Assembly (NCBI RefSeq): GCF_016808095.1
Contig: NC_068980.1
Location: forward strand, 5,180,501 to 5,244,500
Reading direction: 5' to 3'
DNA: 64,000 nucleotides
DNA from: Vigna angularis
Lineage: Eukaryota; Streptophyta; Magnoliopsida; Fabales; Fabaceae
Below are positions 13,518-26,233 of this stretch, piece by piece. The position numbers and the translations under genes were made by a program. The number at the start of each line of letters is the position of its first letter. Position 1 is the stretch's first letter. Under the pieces are notes generated by a model, which worked only from the letters and a program-made list of their open reading frames with translations, made no database searches and was not told the origin of the DNA.

Positions 13518-14056
13518 TGTTTTGTATGTGAAGGACTGTGTCGTTTAATGTCTTCACGTCTTCTTTTGCTCGTATTTCGTGTTTTCGGTCTTCCGTACTC
13601 GCTCCTCAATTTTCTCCTCAGTCCGGGTGGAAGACCTGCGAAAGATTCTTCGATGCCAAAGTCAGTTGAGAATAATGGCGTTTTTTATCGAACACCCTGG
13701 ATTTGTATTTATAGTTTTCGCTATGGGCTTGGGATTAGTGAAAAGTTAATCACGGCCCAAATTCAGCCCAATAGCTCTTAATCTCAACTTACCTTAAACC
13801 TGGTTAATTAGCGGTATGACCGACCGGTCTCCTAAGGTTTGGCTTATGGGCCAACCGACCCCTAAAGGCGGCATGTGTAGCAAACGGCATGTCCGGCCGG
13901 CCTTTTAGTATATCCGGATGACGAGGTAAGGTCGCGTAATCTCGGATGCGTGGGCGTCTAGTTTGTTGTGTCGAATCTTTGATGATGAACCAAAGGGTAG
14001 CGTGTTTGGTCCAGTGTAGACGTCCGGCCTATCTAACGTCCGGTCCTACTGGTACA
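13518..14056 (-). mobile_element. Solo LTR of a retrotransposon, probably Ty3/gypsy, 539 bp
   Basis: The element begins TGTTTTGTATG and ends GGTACA. It is flanked by a perfect 5-bp target duplication ATTAG (13513-13517 and 14057-14061). Its GC content is clearly above that of the AT-rich surroundings. On the minus strand it reads like an LTR: a GC-rich U3, then CTATAAATA (13706-13714) as a TATA box, then an R/U5-like segment. There is no internal region or second LTR, so this is the usual product of LTR-LTR recombination. Assignment to gypsy rests on general resemblance of the U5 part to legume gypsy LTRs and is inference. The 77-codon frame inside it (13548-13781) is not a gene. Confidence 0.82.
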
Positions 14057-14061
14057 ATTAG

Positions 14062-14325
14062 TTTGAGGGTATTAATTACTTTCTTCTCTATCACATTAGG
14101 AACTGAAAAATAATCCAAGGTTTGACTCAGTTTGGTTATACAAAAGAATAGAATGGATCATGCAACATTCCAGACATAGGACGAAATTAAGAAATTCACC
14201 ATCATAAAATAAAACAAGCTATAATATGACCTACCCCACAATATTTATTCCTGCTGCTTATTGTTTCTAGAACCAAAACCAGAAAAAAAAATGCTTATTT
14301 TTTTATGATACAACACTATGAAGCT

Positions 14326-14378
<53 letters not shown>

Positions 14379-16450
14379 CATGTTAAAATGAGATGAACTG
14401 AACTATTGGCTATGATATGTGGAAAATAAAATGTCTACGGTGGTCATGGCACGTGTAAGCGTCACCTCACATTGTTGTCTCACACACTCCTTTGTGTGCC
14501 TTCCACAAGTATTATTCCAAAGCAATGATGTTCATTAAGAAATTCAAACTCTGCGTGTGGTTCTTCTTTCTCCTTTTTGTTATAGTTGCCTACCATAAAA
14601 TAGAACTAAATAAGGCATCAAAACCGTCGTCAATGATGTCAGTTTAGATTCTCCTTCTGAAAAAAGAAAGGGTCAGAGGATCCAAAACTTCAATCATCTG
14701 ATCAAGGTCAATGGGAGCAACATGTGTCTACTTGGTACAGTTATATATTTACTCTCGTTTGTTGACAGTTACATATATGCAGTTCATATCTGCATGTTTT
14801 TTCTTTCAGTAACAAGTCAATAGTTAAAAAAATTTAAAATAATTTATCAATCACTAGCTAATTAAGCTAACATGCATGACTTATATAGACACGTTAATAT
14901 TTGCATTAACTGATTAACTGGGAACTAGGGTAACCAATTTTTTTTTTCCTGGTTGAGGTTACTTATTCAAATCACTTCAAATTGTGTTAAAAAATTGATG
15001 GACTTGCTCCAAGTTTCATTGTTGCCTCTTTGTCTTTCTTGTTCAAGCCATATGGATCGGTCCAGTTAAAGACACTCTGACGCACTAAAATAACCAATCA
15101 GTTAACACAACAAGTTATGTGTACATAATGATCCTAAAATCATACCTGGATCATTATTTATAAGAGTTGTAACGAGTTTTTACGTTTCGCTGATCTAATA
15201 ACAACTCAATTATATTTTAATCTGCATTAAGGGTTTAATGAATCATTATCACTAATAATTTGACCTGGTAGATCATACTGGCCTGACTTAGACTTGAGTG
15301 AACTTCCGGATGAACAACCCGAGAAAACGGCCTGGATAGACAATCTAAAGCCTAAGTGGTGTTTAGTTCCAATGGAGACCATACCATACACTTTCTATAC
15401 TGATTAAAAAAGATTTTCTATATACACTGCTGGTACATAGTTCTTTTTTACTCAGCACAGAAACTGTGGATTCCTTTTTATCAAATATTTGATATTTTTT
15501 TATAAAATAGGGAGTATTACTATGTGGTGCAAAGTTTGACGGCTGTTATGATTGTGAAATCACTAACTTGCATCCATAGCACCTTCCATTTGCTTTATGA
15601 AATTTAAAATATGTGAGACACGTCACCATGTTCCCAGTAGATTCTGTTCACATTATAGCAGTTGTTCATCTGCATTTATTTATCCCGAAGATGTTGCAGT
15701 ACTCAGCATAGAAAGTGACCCTTTTGTGATAATGATCTTGACAACAATACTGGCTTCAACTTCAATCAATATAAAAGTCGAGAAATGCTCATTACCCATA
15801 TACAACCTCATCTAAAGCAGCATAAAATAGTGCTATTATTACCCATATTGATATGAAAATGACCAGCTTTATTTAAAATTGCTTCTGGAAAAAGGTTACT
15901 TAACACAGTTTAAAACTTTGCACAGTTTTCTCAACACTGCTTCTGCATTATTCTTGCTGTTGCCAGTTGCAATCATTCATCAGAATATATATGTGCAACA
16001 GTTGAAAAGTTGAGAGCGGCTGCAACTGGACTGATTTCGATTTATATATGCTTAAAATAAAATAAAAACAGAATTAAAATGACAATTTATTTGTCTTGGA
16101 GTTGAATCTATGTTATATATAAACAGCCAAAGAAACTTACGGGTTGGATTTGATGAAAAGAGTGGCATTTTACAACGTAAACAACTAAAGTGTCAGATAT
16201 GAGAGTAAAATAGTTTCTGAAAGAAAATACATGCAAGTAGCAACAAAAAACTATCTAGTGTACAAGCAGGTTACATCTTTTGGTCCTTTGACAGATACTA
16301 ACCAAATAATCAGAAAAAAAAAATGAAAGGCATCTCTACTTGAGTTAATTAACAATGGTGCAAATAAAATAATAGACCTTGGTGACATGAAAGGAAACTC
16401 TTGTTATTCCATTCACACCAAAACTATATATTAATAATCATGTCAACCTT
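14062..16450. other. Upstream region of FIT
   Basis: About 2.4 kb between the solo LTR and the FIT core promoter. It includes a TA microsatellite and a palindromic G-box CACGTG (14450-14455). G-boxes and E-boxes are bound by bHLH factors, including those acting in iron signalling. At 2 kb from the gene, binding here is only a possibility. No gene is recognised; the open frame at 15597-15815 has no domain. Confidence 0.5.
14329..14376. repeat. (TA)n microsatellite, about 48 bp
   Basis: A TA dinucleotide array between the solo LTR and FIT, read directly from the sequence. Confidence 0.96.
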
Positions 16451-16451
16451 C

Positions 16452-16460
16452 TATATATAT
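16452..16460 (+). promoter_or_regulatory. Probable TATA box of FIT
   Basis: TATATATAT lies about 44 bp before the FIT ATG at 16504. If transcription starts about 30 bp downstream of it, the leader is only some 20 nt. A start further upstream is possible because the AT-rich region offers other TATA-like sites. Confidence 0.4.
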
Positions 16461-16503
16461 TAGGATCAGGCCTCTAGCTACCCAAGCTCTAACTGTGAAC
16501 GCT

Positions 16504-17931
16504 ATGGATGCAATTCATCAAGACACACAGGCGTACATCAATGATTTTGAGCTGTACGACTTCGTTGACAATCCAAATTTTGATCAGTTCATCAATTTGA
16601 TCCGAGGGGAGAACGAAGATGCTAACTGTGACTTCGGTTCTGACCTCATCACTGATGGTTTTGTTAACAATCAGCTCCTTCCATGCCCTGCAAACCCTTT
16701 TGATCAGAACTATAACAATGCTGTGAATGTCTATGATCAAAGCTCCACATTTAGCTCCTTTTCATGCTTTGATGGGGAGATGAAGGGAGAAGGAGAAGGG
16801 GAAAGAGAAGAAGAAGAAGAAGAACACGATGGAGAGCATTCTTCTGAAACAACAACAACCACCAAGAATGACGATTCCAAACCCAAACTGAAAAATGACA
16901 GGTCCAAGACTCTCATTTCTGAGAGGAGAAGGAGAGGCCGAATGAAGGAGAAGCTTTACGCATTGCGTTCTTTGGTTCCCAACATAACAAAGGTACATGA
17001 GTAAAACTGTTATTATAAAGTCTAATGTAAGAGGGTTGCTTGAAACTAACAACATATGTTTAATTAAGTTTTGCTTAGAAGAATTTCTCTAAAAACACAC
17101 GAAGGTGGTAAAATGAATTAAGTTTCTTACTTAAACTATTCTTTTACTGTAAGTGTTTGTTTATGTTGAAATTTATCCAAAGTGAGCCTAAAACTAACAT
17201 GATGTTTATATTTGAGAGTGAAATGTAATTGATATAGCTATGTACGCAGATGGACAAGGCTTCCATAATTGGAGACGCAGTAGCATACGTGCATGAGCTT
17301 CAAGCTCAAGCTAGGAAGCTGAAGGCTGAAGTTGCAGGACTTGAAGCATCTTTATTAGTGCGTGAAAACTATCAAGAATCAATTAACAATTCCAAAAATG
17401 TGCAAGCTGCTCGGAATAGTCATCCAATCTTCAAGAAGATCATGCAGGTAGGTTTGATTATAGAAATTCATGATATAGCTCCATAATTTTTCAGTTAGTC
17501 TTTCTATGTACACTAATCGCTGCAACATTTTTGAATGCTTGTTTGTAGGTGGAGATTGTGCAAGTGGAGGAAAGAGGGTATTATGCAAAAATAGTGTGCA
17601 ATAAAGGAGAAGGAGTGGCTGCATCGTTGTTCAGAGCTCTTGAGTCTCTTGCAGGTTTTAGTGTTCAGAATTCAAACTTGGCTACAGTTTGTAACAGTTT
17701 TCAACTTACATTTACATTGAATGTGAGCTGTTTTCCCTCTCCTTTCCAATTCAATAATTCTGTTTCGTTGAAAGATTGAGTTATTATTTTTGTTCACAGA
17801 TTAAGTCATTGATGTGTTGAAAACAGATAAAAGGGTCTGAACCAGAAATTAACCTGCAAAATTTGAAGCTATGGGTGACTGGCGCTCTTCTGAACCAAGG
17901 TTTTGAATTTGTGGCATCCTTTTCTGGTTGA
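16504..17931 (+). CDS. FIT: FIT, bHLH transcription factor of iron-deficiency response (bHLH29 orthologue)
   Basis: Four exons, all phase 0 with GT-AG junctions: 16504-16992, 17250-17447, 17549-17722 and 17827-17931, coding 321 aa (Arabidopsis FIT is about 318). FIT acts in the root epidermis nucleus, where with Ib bHLH partners it activates ferric reductase and IRT1 iron-uptake genes. Visible hallmarks are the N-terminal NPNFDQFINLIRG motif (residues about 27-39), an acidic stretch with runs of Glu, and the basic region SERRRRGRMKEKLYALRSL (residues 139-157). Helix 2 starts with MDKASIIGDAV exactly at exon 2. The C-terminal ACT-like part contains VQVEERGYYAKIVCNKGEGV, and LKLWVTGALLNQGFEF lies near the end. 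The ATG at 16504 is used; the frame is open nine bases further upstream, but only from a GTG. No disruption is seen. Confidence 0.95.
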
Positions 17932-19307
17932 GTCAATGCACCAAGTATGACGTATTGCATGTAAGAGATTATGATGAACCATGAAACACATATAATATCG
18001 CCGCAGCAAGTATGAGCCTCCAACACCATCAGTATAATAATACTAGTATGACATCAACTATAACCATCACAACACTTCGTTCTGTGTAATTCTTCAATTT
18101 TCAGAACAAATAAAAACACTACAAAGCCTAGCAAAACACCAAACCCTACACACAAAGTGTTCATAATAACTTATTTTTAAAATTATTTGGTGCTCCTAAA
18201 AAATATTAATTCGTCAGAGACGGGGAGAAAAGAGTAGTGAATATTCACACATTTGAAAAAGTCCACTAGACGTTTAATATTGTTAATGACTTCTTAGCAT
18301 CATTAATCATTGGCTATGAGTCTATTATATATTTCAATAATTTAATGATATTATTAATCACTAATTTCATATCATCACTTTGTTCAACCACTAGTGAATC
18401 TTTAACCACTTATAAAGTAAAAATTAACTCTATTTACATATGTAATTTAATCACGTATGACAATGATCATCTAATTTTATTACGGTTGACAATATTATAA
18501 ACTTCTAAAACAAAGTAACTACCATAAAATAATTAAATTTCATAACTCTCCTGACATTACTCTTATTACATTTAAACTTTTCAGTAAAATAAAATCAACC
18601 ATGTCAATATATTTGATTAATCACATGTTCGGATGGGTAGCAGGATGCACAAAACTTCGATTCAAGTTGATCTTCATTCCATTTTATAAGGAAAAGATAA
18701 ATAACTTTAAACACCTCGGAATAATTCACGTATAAAATTCGCACAAAATTATGAATTATTTTCTAATTCTTATCCCTAGAAAATTTACCTTACTTCATCC
18801 GATTTTGAAAGTTGGCATTCTCCTTAAACATTTTTAATACAAAACGAAGAGAAATAGAATGGAATCACTTACTTTTACAAAATAAATGACTAAAGATGTT
18901 GAAAATCAAGAAATAAAAAAAAAGAGCAATGTTTCTAACCCTACAGACAAATGAAAGTTCACTCGTAAAATTACAGTTTGTTCTCCAGATGACGTAATGC
19001 GTAAGCCGACAGTTTCAACTTTCAAGAACAGTAATTTAGGCTTTCACAGAGGTCATCACAGGCTTCAGTTCAACCATTTTTCACCACCCTGATGATCAGC
19101 AAGCTTACGATATCAAGAAATCAGAAATACACCAATGAGCACGGTTTTTTCCTGGCTAGACCACGCTTGCTCCTTTTATCCTTTGGTGTTTTTGGCATAA
19201 TATTGAAATGCACACGGTCAATATCATTGCTCATATACTGTGGTTCACGTTGAAGAACAAGATCAGTACATCAAAGATATCAGCGAGTGTCCTCGTTATA
19301 TGATCTT
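17932..19307. other. Convergent intergenic region after FIT
   Basis: This contains the 3' end of the FIT transcript and then AT-rich DNA up to the region downstream of SMG8. No open frame or repeat of note is seen. Around 19140-19260 the minus strand has a gene-like composition, discussed with the entry at 19308-20229. Confidence 0.5.
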
Positions 19308-20229
19308 CTACGTATACGCATGCCATCTATCGTATCTTTCATCATCTACAACTTTGAGGAGCATCACCTGCAAGCAAACTTCGTCTTCATAGTAAGTCTA
19401 TCAATTGAGTTGAAATTCTACACTTCCAAGATTTGTTGACAGGGACATGACCATAAATAAGTAACATACAAATAAAAAGACATAAACGAGGCCTGTATTT
19501 TAGCCCAATTATCTTATCTTAACTATTATAAGGACAAAAATGTATAAATCACAAGCAGATCCAAGAATTATGTGAAAGAGATAATGAAATTCTTTTATAG
19601 TGTATCAAGAGTTACTCCTTAACATGATATTCCAGTACATCAATTAATGGACTTTAATCTAAATCCAAGAGTTGGTTATGCAATTAGCTGTGAAAAGTGC
19701 AAATATAAGCGATTAATCAACACTTACCTCTACTTTGTATGACCTAACAAACTGTACTGTTTATTTGGTTATTTATATTATTTTATAGTTCTATATAATA
19801 AGTTGCACAATATTGGTAGAACGGACGTATCAGCTATCCAAACTAAGATAAAGATCCAAGCAGACCCCCACAACAAATTTACTGTCAAGAAGGCTAAAGA
19901 GAAAAAAGATCACAACAAATGAAGTCTTTTTTAAGAGAGGACACTTGAAAAGATAAATATGAAAAAAAAAATAAGGAACTACGTCCAGAAAGCATAGTCA
20001 CATACCATTACTGCGACCATTATGATTCTCTGGTAATTGATGCACATATCTCAGGCTCCTTCTAATCATGGAATGCTTTCATTTGTAAAGGGCGATATCA
20101 TCCAAATGAATCCAGACAGCAATAATTGAATCATAAATTTGCAGATACTCACATGAGATACAAGAACGTACGAAGAAGCTAGAAAGCGTACCACAGAGCT
20201 GCAAATAACCAAGAGGCCAACAATTGCAC
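19308..20229 (-). other. Possible three-exon coding-like segment downstream of SMG8
   Basis: On the minus strand three segments bounded by plausible splice sites join in one frame: 20229-20153 (donor GTGAGT), a 24-nt segment 20029-20006 and 19367-19308 ending in TAG. Together they would encode about 52 residues. The sequence is hydrophobic (for example AIVGLLVICSSVVRFLASSY) with a charged tail ending DDERYDRWHAYT. I do not recognise the protein and find no start or convincing upstream exon. It may be spliced 3' untranslated exons of SMG8, the decayed tail of a membrane-protein gene, or chance. Confidence 0.22.
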
Positions 20230-20991
20230 CTAATTAAAAGGGTGGAGATTTAAGTACAAACAATGTACAAAAGAAAAAATCCATGTTACCAGTTCATGCC
20301 TGAATAATGAACTCCACTAGTTTCCATTACATCTCAGTAATTCAATTGCAGAACATATCCATCATCCACAGAGTTACTTATCCTGCACACAATCTCAATA
20401 AAGTCACAAACTCAATTATTTTATGCAAGACAATATTAAACTGTAATCCGCATTAATAGCCTATTTTTTTATCCAACACATTTTCCAATTAGTTTTAGAC
20501 CTTCAAAATTCGTAGATAATCTCCATAAGAAAAAAAATGCTATAATTTAGCTAATAAAGAGTGAAGAAAACATTACACATCGGTTTTAAAGGTACAGACT
20601 AAAGTTTAATCACAACTTGCAAATATTCTGTAAAGAACACACGAAGCAAAAAAAGATCTTGGGAGAAGGTTTCTGCTAGTTCTTCAAAGTAGATAGACAT
20701 GCGGTATCCTGATCATCAAGACAGTCTAGCACAAGGTTTTCACTAGATGGGACCCTGCTACAGTATACTCTTTGTCAATTTCTTACTATGATCTCATATA
20801 CAGTTTTTACCTTCCTCCATCAGAAGGACCAAGGGCGTCTTTGAAAGGGCACACAATATAATTTGTTTCCTTTAGCATAAAGGATCTAGTTTCTGTACTG
20901 AATAACTATAGCAAGGTGCATATTTTTGCCCTTTAAATTTCCAAAACATGATGTTAGCTAAAAGAAAGAAAGAGGGAGCACAAGCTGCACC

Positions 20992-21064
20992 TGAGTTTTG
21001 GAGAAGCTGTTGACATTCATTCCTTTTCAATCTTAGGAACGCCACTCAAAATTTTAGTAAGCTT
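20992..21064 (-). other. SMG8 3' leader-out region with possible 3'UTR splice donor
   Basis: Directly after the SMG8 stop the minus strand runs 73 nt to a CAAAACTCAG|GTGCAG donor-like site at 20992/20991. A matching acceptor-like GTGTGCAG occurs near 20394, and the following segment (to about 20300) ends at another donor-like GTAACA. If used, these would be introns more than 50 nt past the stop codon. Inference from splice motifs only. Confidence 0.25.
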
Positions 21065-21519
21065 TTACTGTGGTTGATATCCCTCATCACTGTTCCACTT
21101 GGACAAGATCTTCAGTACTGTGCCCTTGGCGATCCAGGCAGTCATTTCAGGCTGTTGTTCAAAGGGGTTAAGAGGATGTTTGTTGCCATCTTCAAGCTGG
21201 ACACCATACACAAATGGTAATTTAAGTGTCAGGAAGCTCTCTGGTGGCAAGATCACTTCACATCCAAGGCTAAACTGCAATTTTTTCTCACGATCTGGAA
21301 CTGAGGGAGGCAAGCATGATGTCTACAAGGTAAAAAAAGCAAGACACAGTTGAGCAGATCAGAAAATTTATATAACTTGAAAAGTACAAACAACAGTAAG
21401 GTTGCAAAATTTGGATTTAGGGTTGGTTTCGTTTTAGATATTGACATTAATTTAGAAAGAATTGTCATTACAAGACTTGATTTTGAAAGATTCAAGATTA
21501 AAAATATTAAATTAGGGGA

Positions 21520-21610
<91 letters not shown>

Positions 21611-24600
21611 AGTTTAGAAGAACTACTTTTGTTTGAAGATAAACCATTCTCGTTTCTTAAATGTGTGTGTGTGTGCCTGTTTTGTGGATCTCATACCTAG
21701 AATGAATTTTACTCGACTTCTCTCAAAATCAATTTTACTCACTGCAAAATTGGTTTAAAAAAAAAAACAAAGATTATTCAAATGATCTTGAATATTGCAC
21801 AAAGCAATTCTCACTTCCTGAAAAGTTGAAATTTTTTCTTAAACAAACAGCTATTAGTCAAGCATAAGCGCATCACAGCCATATAAATTTAAATCCAATA
21901 GTTAAATCATAACAGAGATGGCTGCTAAAATTCACAGGTACCTTTAAAGGCTTTCAAGTTCTCTTCTGATTATAGTTGTACAACATTTTGGTAAAAGTAA
22001 TACCAGAAATTACAAAGATGAAAGGTGATAGACAAAATGCTACACAAATCAACAAGCTTGGCCTATAGTACACAACAGAAGTTTAACTCTACGCATAAAG
22101 AGTAGGCTTTTTAAATATGCAAATTATCTATCCTTAATTTACATTCAAAAATTTCCAAGAGCTGCACAATGGAAGAATAAAGGCATACCTCAAATTGTAC
22201 AACAGGGCATGTTGCTAGTACCACTGGAAATGCGGGTGTCACCTAAAGAATATATATAGATTAGTTTGCCAATTTCATAATAATTTAAAAATAAAAGGAT
22301 TAAACTCAACAGTCAACATCAGTATCAAGTGGCACACAAACATGCACCAGCTAAATTTATATGCATGAGTTTATTACCCTTGAAAATGTCATATTTTTAA
22401 CACAATGTAAATATGTGAAAAGTGAAGTTCATAGACAAAGTGTAAAAGACAAACAATCATAAGGAAATTTGTGCAACACATGTAGGCTTATAAGAAAAGA
22501 AATCAGAAGAATAAAATGACATACACACTCCAAAATGCATTTTATTATTAACAGAAAAAAAAATTATCATGCTAATTGAAACATAATTTAATGCTTATAC
22601 AGGAAGTAAACTCCTACCAGAAAAATTCTTTTAAGCTGTGAGATCCCACTTGCAAACTTAAACTTTGGTGTATCCTTGTTATTCCTTGAAAGCTTGCAGT
22701 GAGGACAGATCATGTAGATAGGCAAGTTTTGATTCAACATGGACCATGCAAGATCATCACCACCCATGCTAATAGCATGAATATCTCCTCCAAAATCCTT
22801 CATAAGATTCAGGGGTTTTCCAAATGTATTTGTTGAGTTCAAATTATATTGCTTTAGCAAAATGTCCGTATGTGTTAATCCATCTGAATTTGAATCACCA
22901 TTAGGAATCATTTCGTTAGATTTGTTTACATCTCTCTCCTTATTTGAGGCTACAGAAAGAATTTCATTTGAGCTTCGATGAACTTTGTTCCAGGAAGAAT
23001 TCTTGCTTACTTTAGTATGACCTGCCTGATTTATGCCAGAAGGCTCCATAGAAGATACATGAGATTCTTCCGATGATGAGTATGAAGAACCAAGTTTGGC
23101 AAGATGTTCTGCATTCAACAGAAAACGGTGGCCACGGGGGCATTCATGCTCAAATCCAACATATACTACTACATGCTTCAAAGAATGTGATTTGTTCTTT
23201 TCAACATCATTCGAGTATACAGGTACTACATTGCTACCAATCCGCAAAAAAGGATCACTGTCCCTGCTGATATTGTTGCCATTGCCATCAACATGTCCCT
23301 GAGTAGATGAAACATTTTGAGATAGTTGATGATCAATGGCTACATTAATCTGTTCAACAGTCTGATTAGTAGACCTGCTTTGTTTGATACCCTTTTCTGA
23401 ACCTGGTGTAGGAAACTTCCTTTGTTGAAGAGGAGGGAATCCTGAATCACTAGCTGTGGATCCAGCAACAACCTCAGAAAAAGGTTTTCTCATTTTGAAA
23501 ATAGGGAAACCTCTACCAAAACTTATCTTTTTATCATCAACCTTCATGACATCTAAAGATGTTCCAATGTCTTCCACTCCGTTCAGCACAGCAGGGTGGG
23601 TTTGTATAACCCCAGTTTTCTTTGCATCTGCAATGGATTCAACCTTGGGTGCCCTAATTACAGAGCCTTGCTTCACTATACTCTCTGTAGAACCATTTGG
23701 TATTTTCTTTTTTTCTAGGTATATTGTCCATTTCAAAAGAAATTTTTCAGTGGCAGAAAATCCACTTTGAAGTAAGCCTTTAGAAGATTCATAGTAGCTA
23801 GCACCCCCAATACGAAGCAAACTCCAAGCAGAAGATTTAACAGGTGCTGCAACTTCTGTTTCTGGTAATTTGACTGCAGGAAGTAGCTTATCACAGTCAG
23901 AGAAGCAACTGTCATCAGCTGATTCAAAATCAAAAGGATCAGGACGTAACTGTCGGGAACGCCCACAAGCACAAGCGTGAAGGAAAAAATAGCCACTTGA
24001 ATGTGGCTTGGGCGAGGCTCCTAAATCTGAATTACTGGTTTCAGCATCATACCTCTGGTGCATGCATGGGTTTCCTGTCAAACTAACAGCATCACATAGT
24101 TGCCTTCCTGATTTCCATATGGAAGTGCATTCATCTTCCAATTTTTTTGCAAATAGTTCCACTGAAGGTCCTTTCACCATTGACCGAAATGCATTTAATG
24201 CTTTATCTAAATGGACCACATGTTGTGAAGTAGGATAACAAGCAGGCAAGTCTTTCAAATAAAGTTCCTTTGCGGCTGGAATGGCTCTTTGGCACCACAT
24301 AGTTGAGAATTTAGTGTTCAACCCTCTACCACTTTGTAACCAAGATACTGCAACATCTAAAGGATTTGTATTCTTCAAAGATCCTTCCGCTGAGGATGAA
24401 ACAGTATTCCGAGAATGAGGTTTCCTTTTGACAATATCAAATTCATCCAGGGAACCACCTTTTGCACAGAGAACTCCACTCAAGATATGACGACTAGAAG
24501 ATAACCAAACTTCAAGATTTGGAAGATCAGGAGTAGTAAACGTTTTCCCAGATGCAGCTGAGGCAGCAGCTGCAGCTGCTGCAACAGCAACCATGCCAAC

Positions 24601-26233
24601 ACCAGCAGCTGAGCCACTGTTGGTATTAATTAGTCCCCCTCTCCCTCTCAAAATATCAGATTGCCTGTAAATGAACTCCTTAACTGATATTAAATCTTCT
24701 TTGGTTGCACTTTGACCATGGCTTTCAAGCAAAAGGGAATCTGGAGTTGCTTTCCCATTTAATACATCGTCAACAAGGCCAATGGCAAACTCAAGAGACT
24801 CACCTCTTTGATTTGAAAACCGGTCTAATAAGACAACTGTCCTAGATGCATCAAGTGAAAACAAAGGGGCAGCAGTTGAGGAACCTGCAGTCCTTATGCC
24901 AGGATGAGTTATTTCAGGACCTGATAACGTCCGGCATTTCTTCACCAGAAAGCGAATTTGTGCTTCAAGAGATGTCTGTAGTTTCTTCCTAAATCCACCT
25001 TCAGATCGGCTTGCAGGGCGTGCCAGCACTACTACCGAACCAGAACCTTTAGCAGACAAGTTTCCCTTGGCTGCTCCACTCAAACTAGACGATTGACTAA
25101 GTGAAGTACTATCTGAAGAATCCTCCCCATTTGCACTGGAATTAGATAAACTGGAGAAGTCATCGATGAATACAAACAGTGTGACAGGTATGCACTGTCC
25201 TGGAAACAAAGAAGCATAAGAACCTAAACCTGACATGAGAGATATGGCCGACACATTGCGACTCAAGTTACCACCACCTCTACCTGGAGATGAATTGTTT
25301 GCTGCTGAAGCGGATCTTGAGGACGATGAAGGATGCGATCTAGCCGGCAAAGGCGGCATAGTTTGGGATCTAACAAAGGGAGCCATTGCATGCTTAGCTG
25401 ATTGCAGCACACGAAAATTCCTTAAAATTCTAGAACCAAAGTGTGACCCCTCCTGAATATATATAATAACATGACAAACCTGCATTTCTAAGACGTCAAT
25501 TACACCATCAACCACACACAATTTAAAATAAAAATAATACAGACCACGCACCCTGTAATTTCACGGATAGCTATCAACAACAGTAAAATTCAACGTACTA
25601 ATTCACCGAAGGTTAGTGTACTTATCTCTTTCACACAAACTTGCATTACATGAATATCAAAAACCTTACCAGAACTTCTGTAACTGTAATTTAGCCTATA
25701 CGATTAGGTTATTGATATTGTAAAAGTGTACATAATAAAATGTAAGGTATTTAGTGAAGAAAGTGACATACAGAGAACATGAAAAGCATTCCCTGGAGGT
25801 CGCCGAACTCGTGCTCCTCGACGGCAGAATCAAATCCCGGAGTCGCAACGTCCGCAGCCGTGTGAATTGCGGGACAGCGAGTGGAAGAGAACTGAAGGAA
25901 CAAAATCCCTCTCTCGTGGTCGTGAAAGTAGCTGATTCTCCTCCGCTCGAACCACTCCCTCGCCTCCTCATCGTCGACGAGGAGCGGGGCGTCGAGATTT
26001 CCGGAGGCAAAGACGTTGGAGTCGATGACACGGTCGAGGAGCTGCGCGGAATCGTCATGCCGTCGCGCGATGAAGCCGACAACCACCACGCCATCGGAGG
26101 CGCGTGGGAGCGGCGCCTGAGACGGCGACGGCGACGGCGAAGGATGATCGGTGGTCGACGGCGAGGGAGAAGACGGAGGGCGAATGAGGACTCGAACGGG
26201 TGACGGCGACGGGGAAGGGTTTCGTTGCTCCAT
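21065..26233 (-). CDS. SMG8: SMG8, nonsense-mediated mRNA decay factor (SMG1 kinase regulator)
   Basis: Four exons, all phase 0: 26233-25772, 25479-22618, 22242-22189 and 21322-21065, coding 1,211 aa, close to the plant SMG8 length as I recall it. SMG8 with SMG9 binds and restrains the SMG1 kinase that phosphorylates UPF1 in mRNA surveillance. The first exon gives the GFIARRHDDSAQLLDRVI start of the G-domain-like fold, and the exon 1-2 junction rebuilds MLFMFSVCHVIIYIQEGS. Conserved Cys/His motifs follow: HACACGRSRQLRPDPFDFES (about residue 656), FEHECPRGHRFLL (about 930) and CPHCKLS (about 1077). The end carries VLATCPVVQFE and PPESFLTLKLPFVYGVQL. A polyalanine tract lies near residue 450 and a Ser/Pro-rich N-terminus precedes the domain; both are low-complexity and probably variable. 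Frames antisense to exon 1 are shadows. Confidence 0.95.
21522..21608. repeat. (TA)n microsatellite inside SMG8 intron 3
   Basis: An 87-bp TA array between SMG8 exons 3 (22242-22189) and 4 (21322-21065), read directly from the sequence. It generates spurious Ile/Tyr open frames. Confidence 0.97.
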
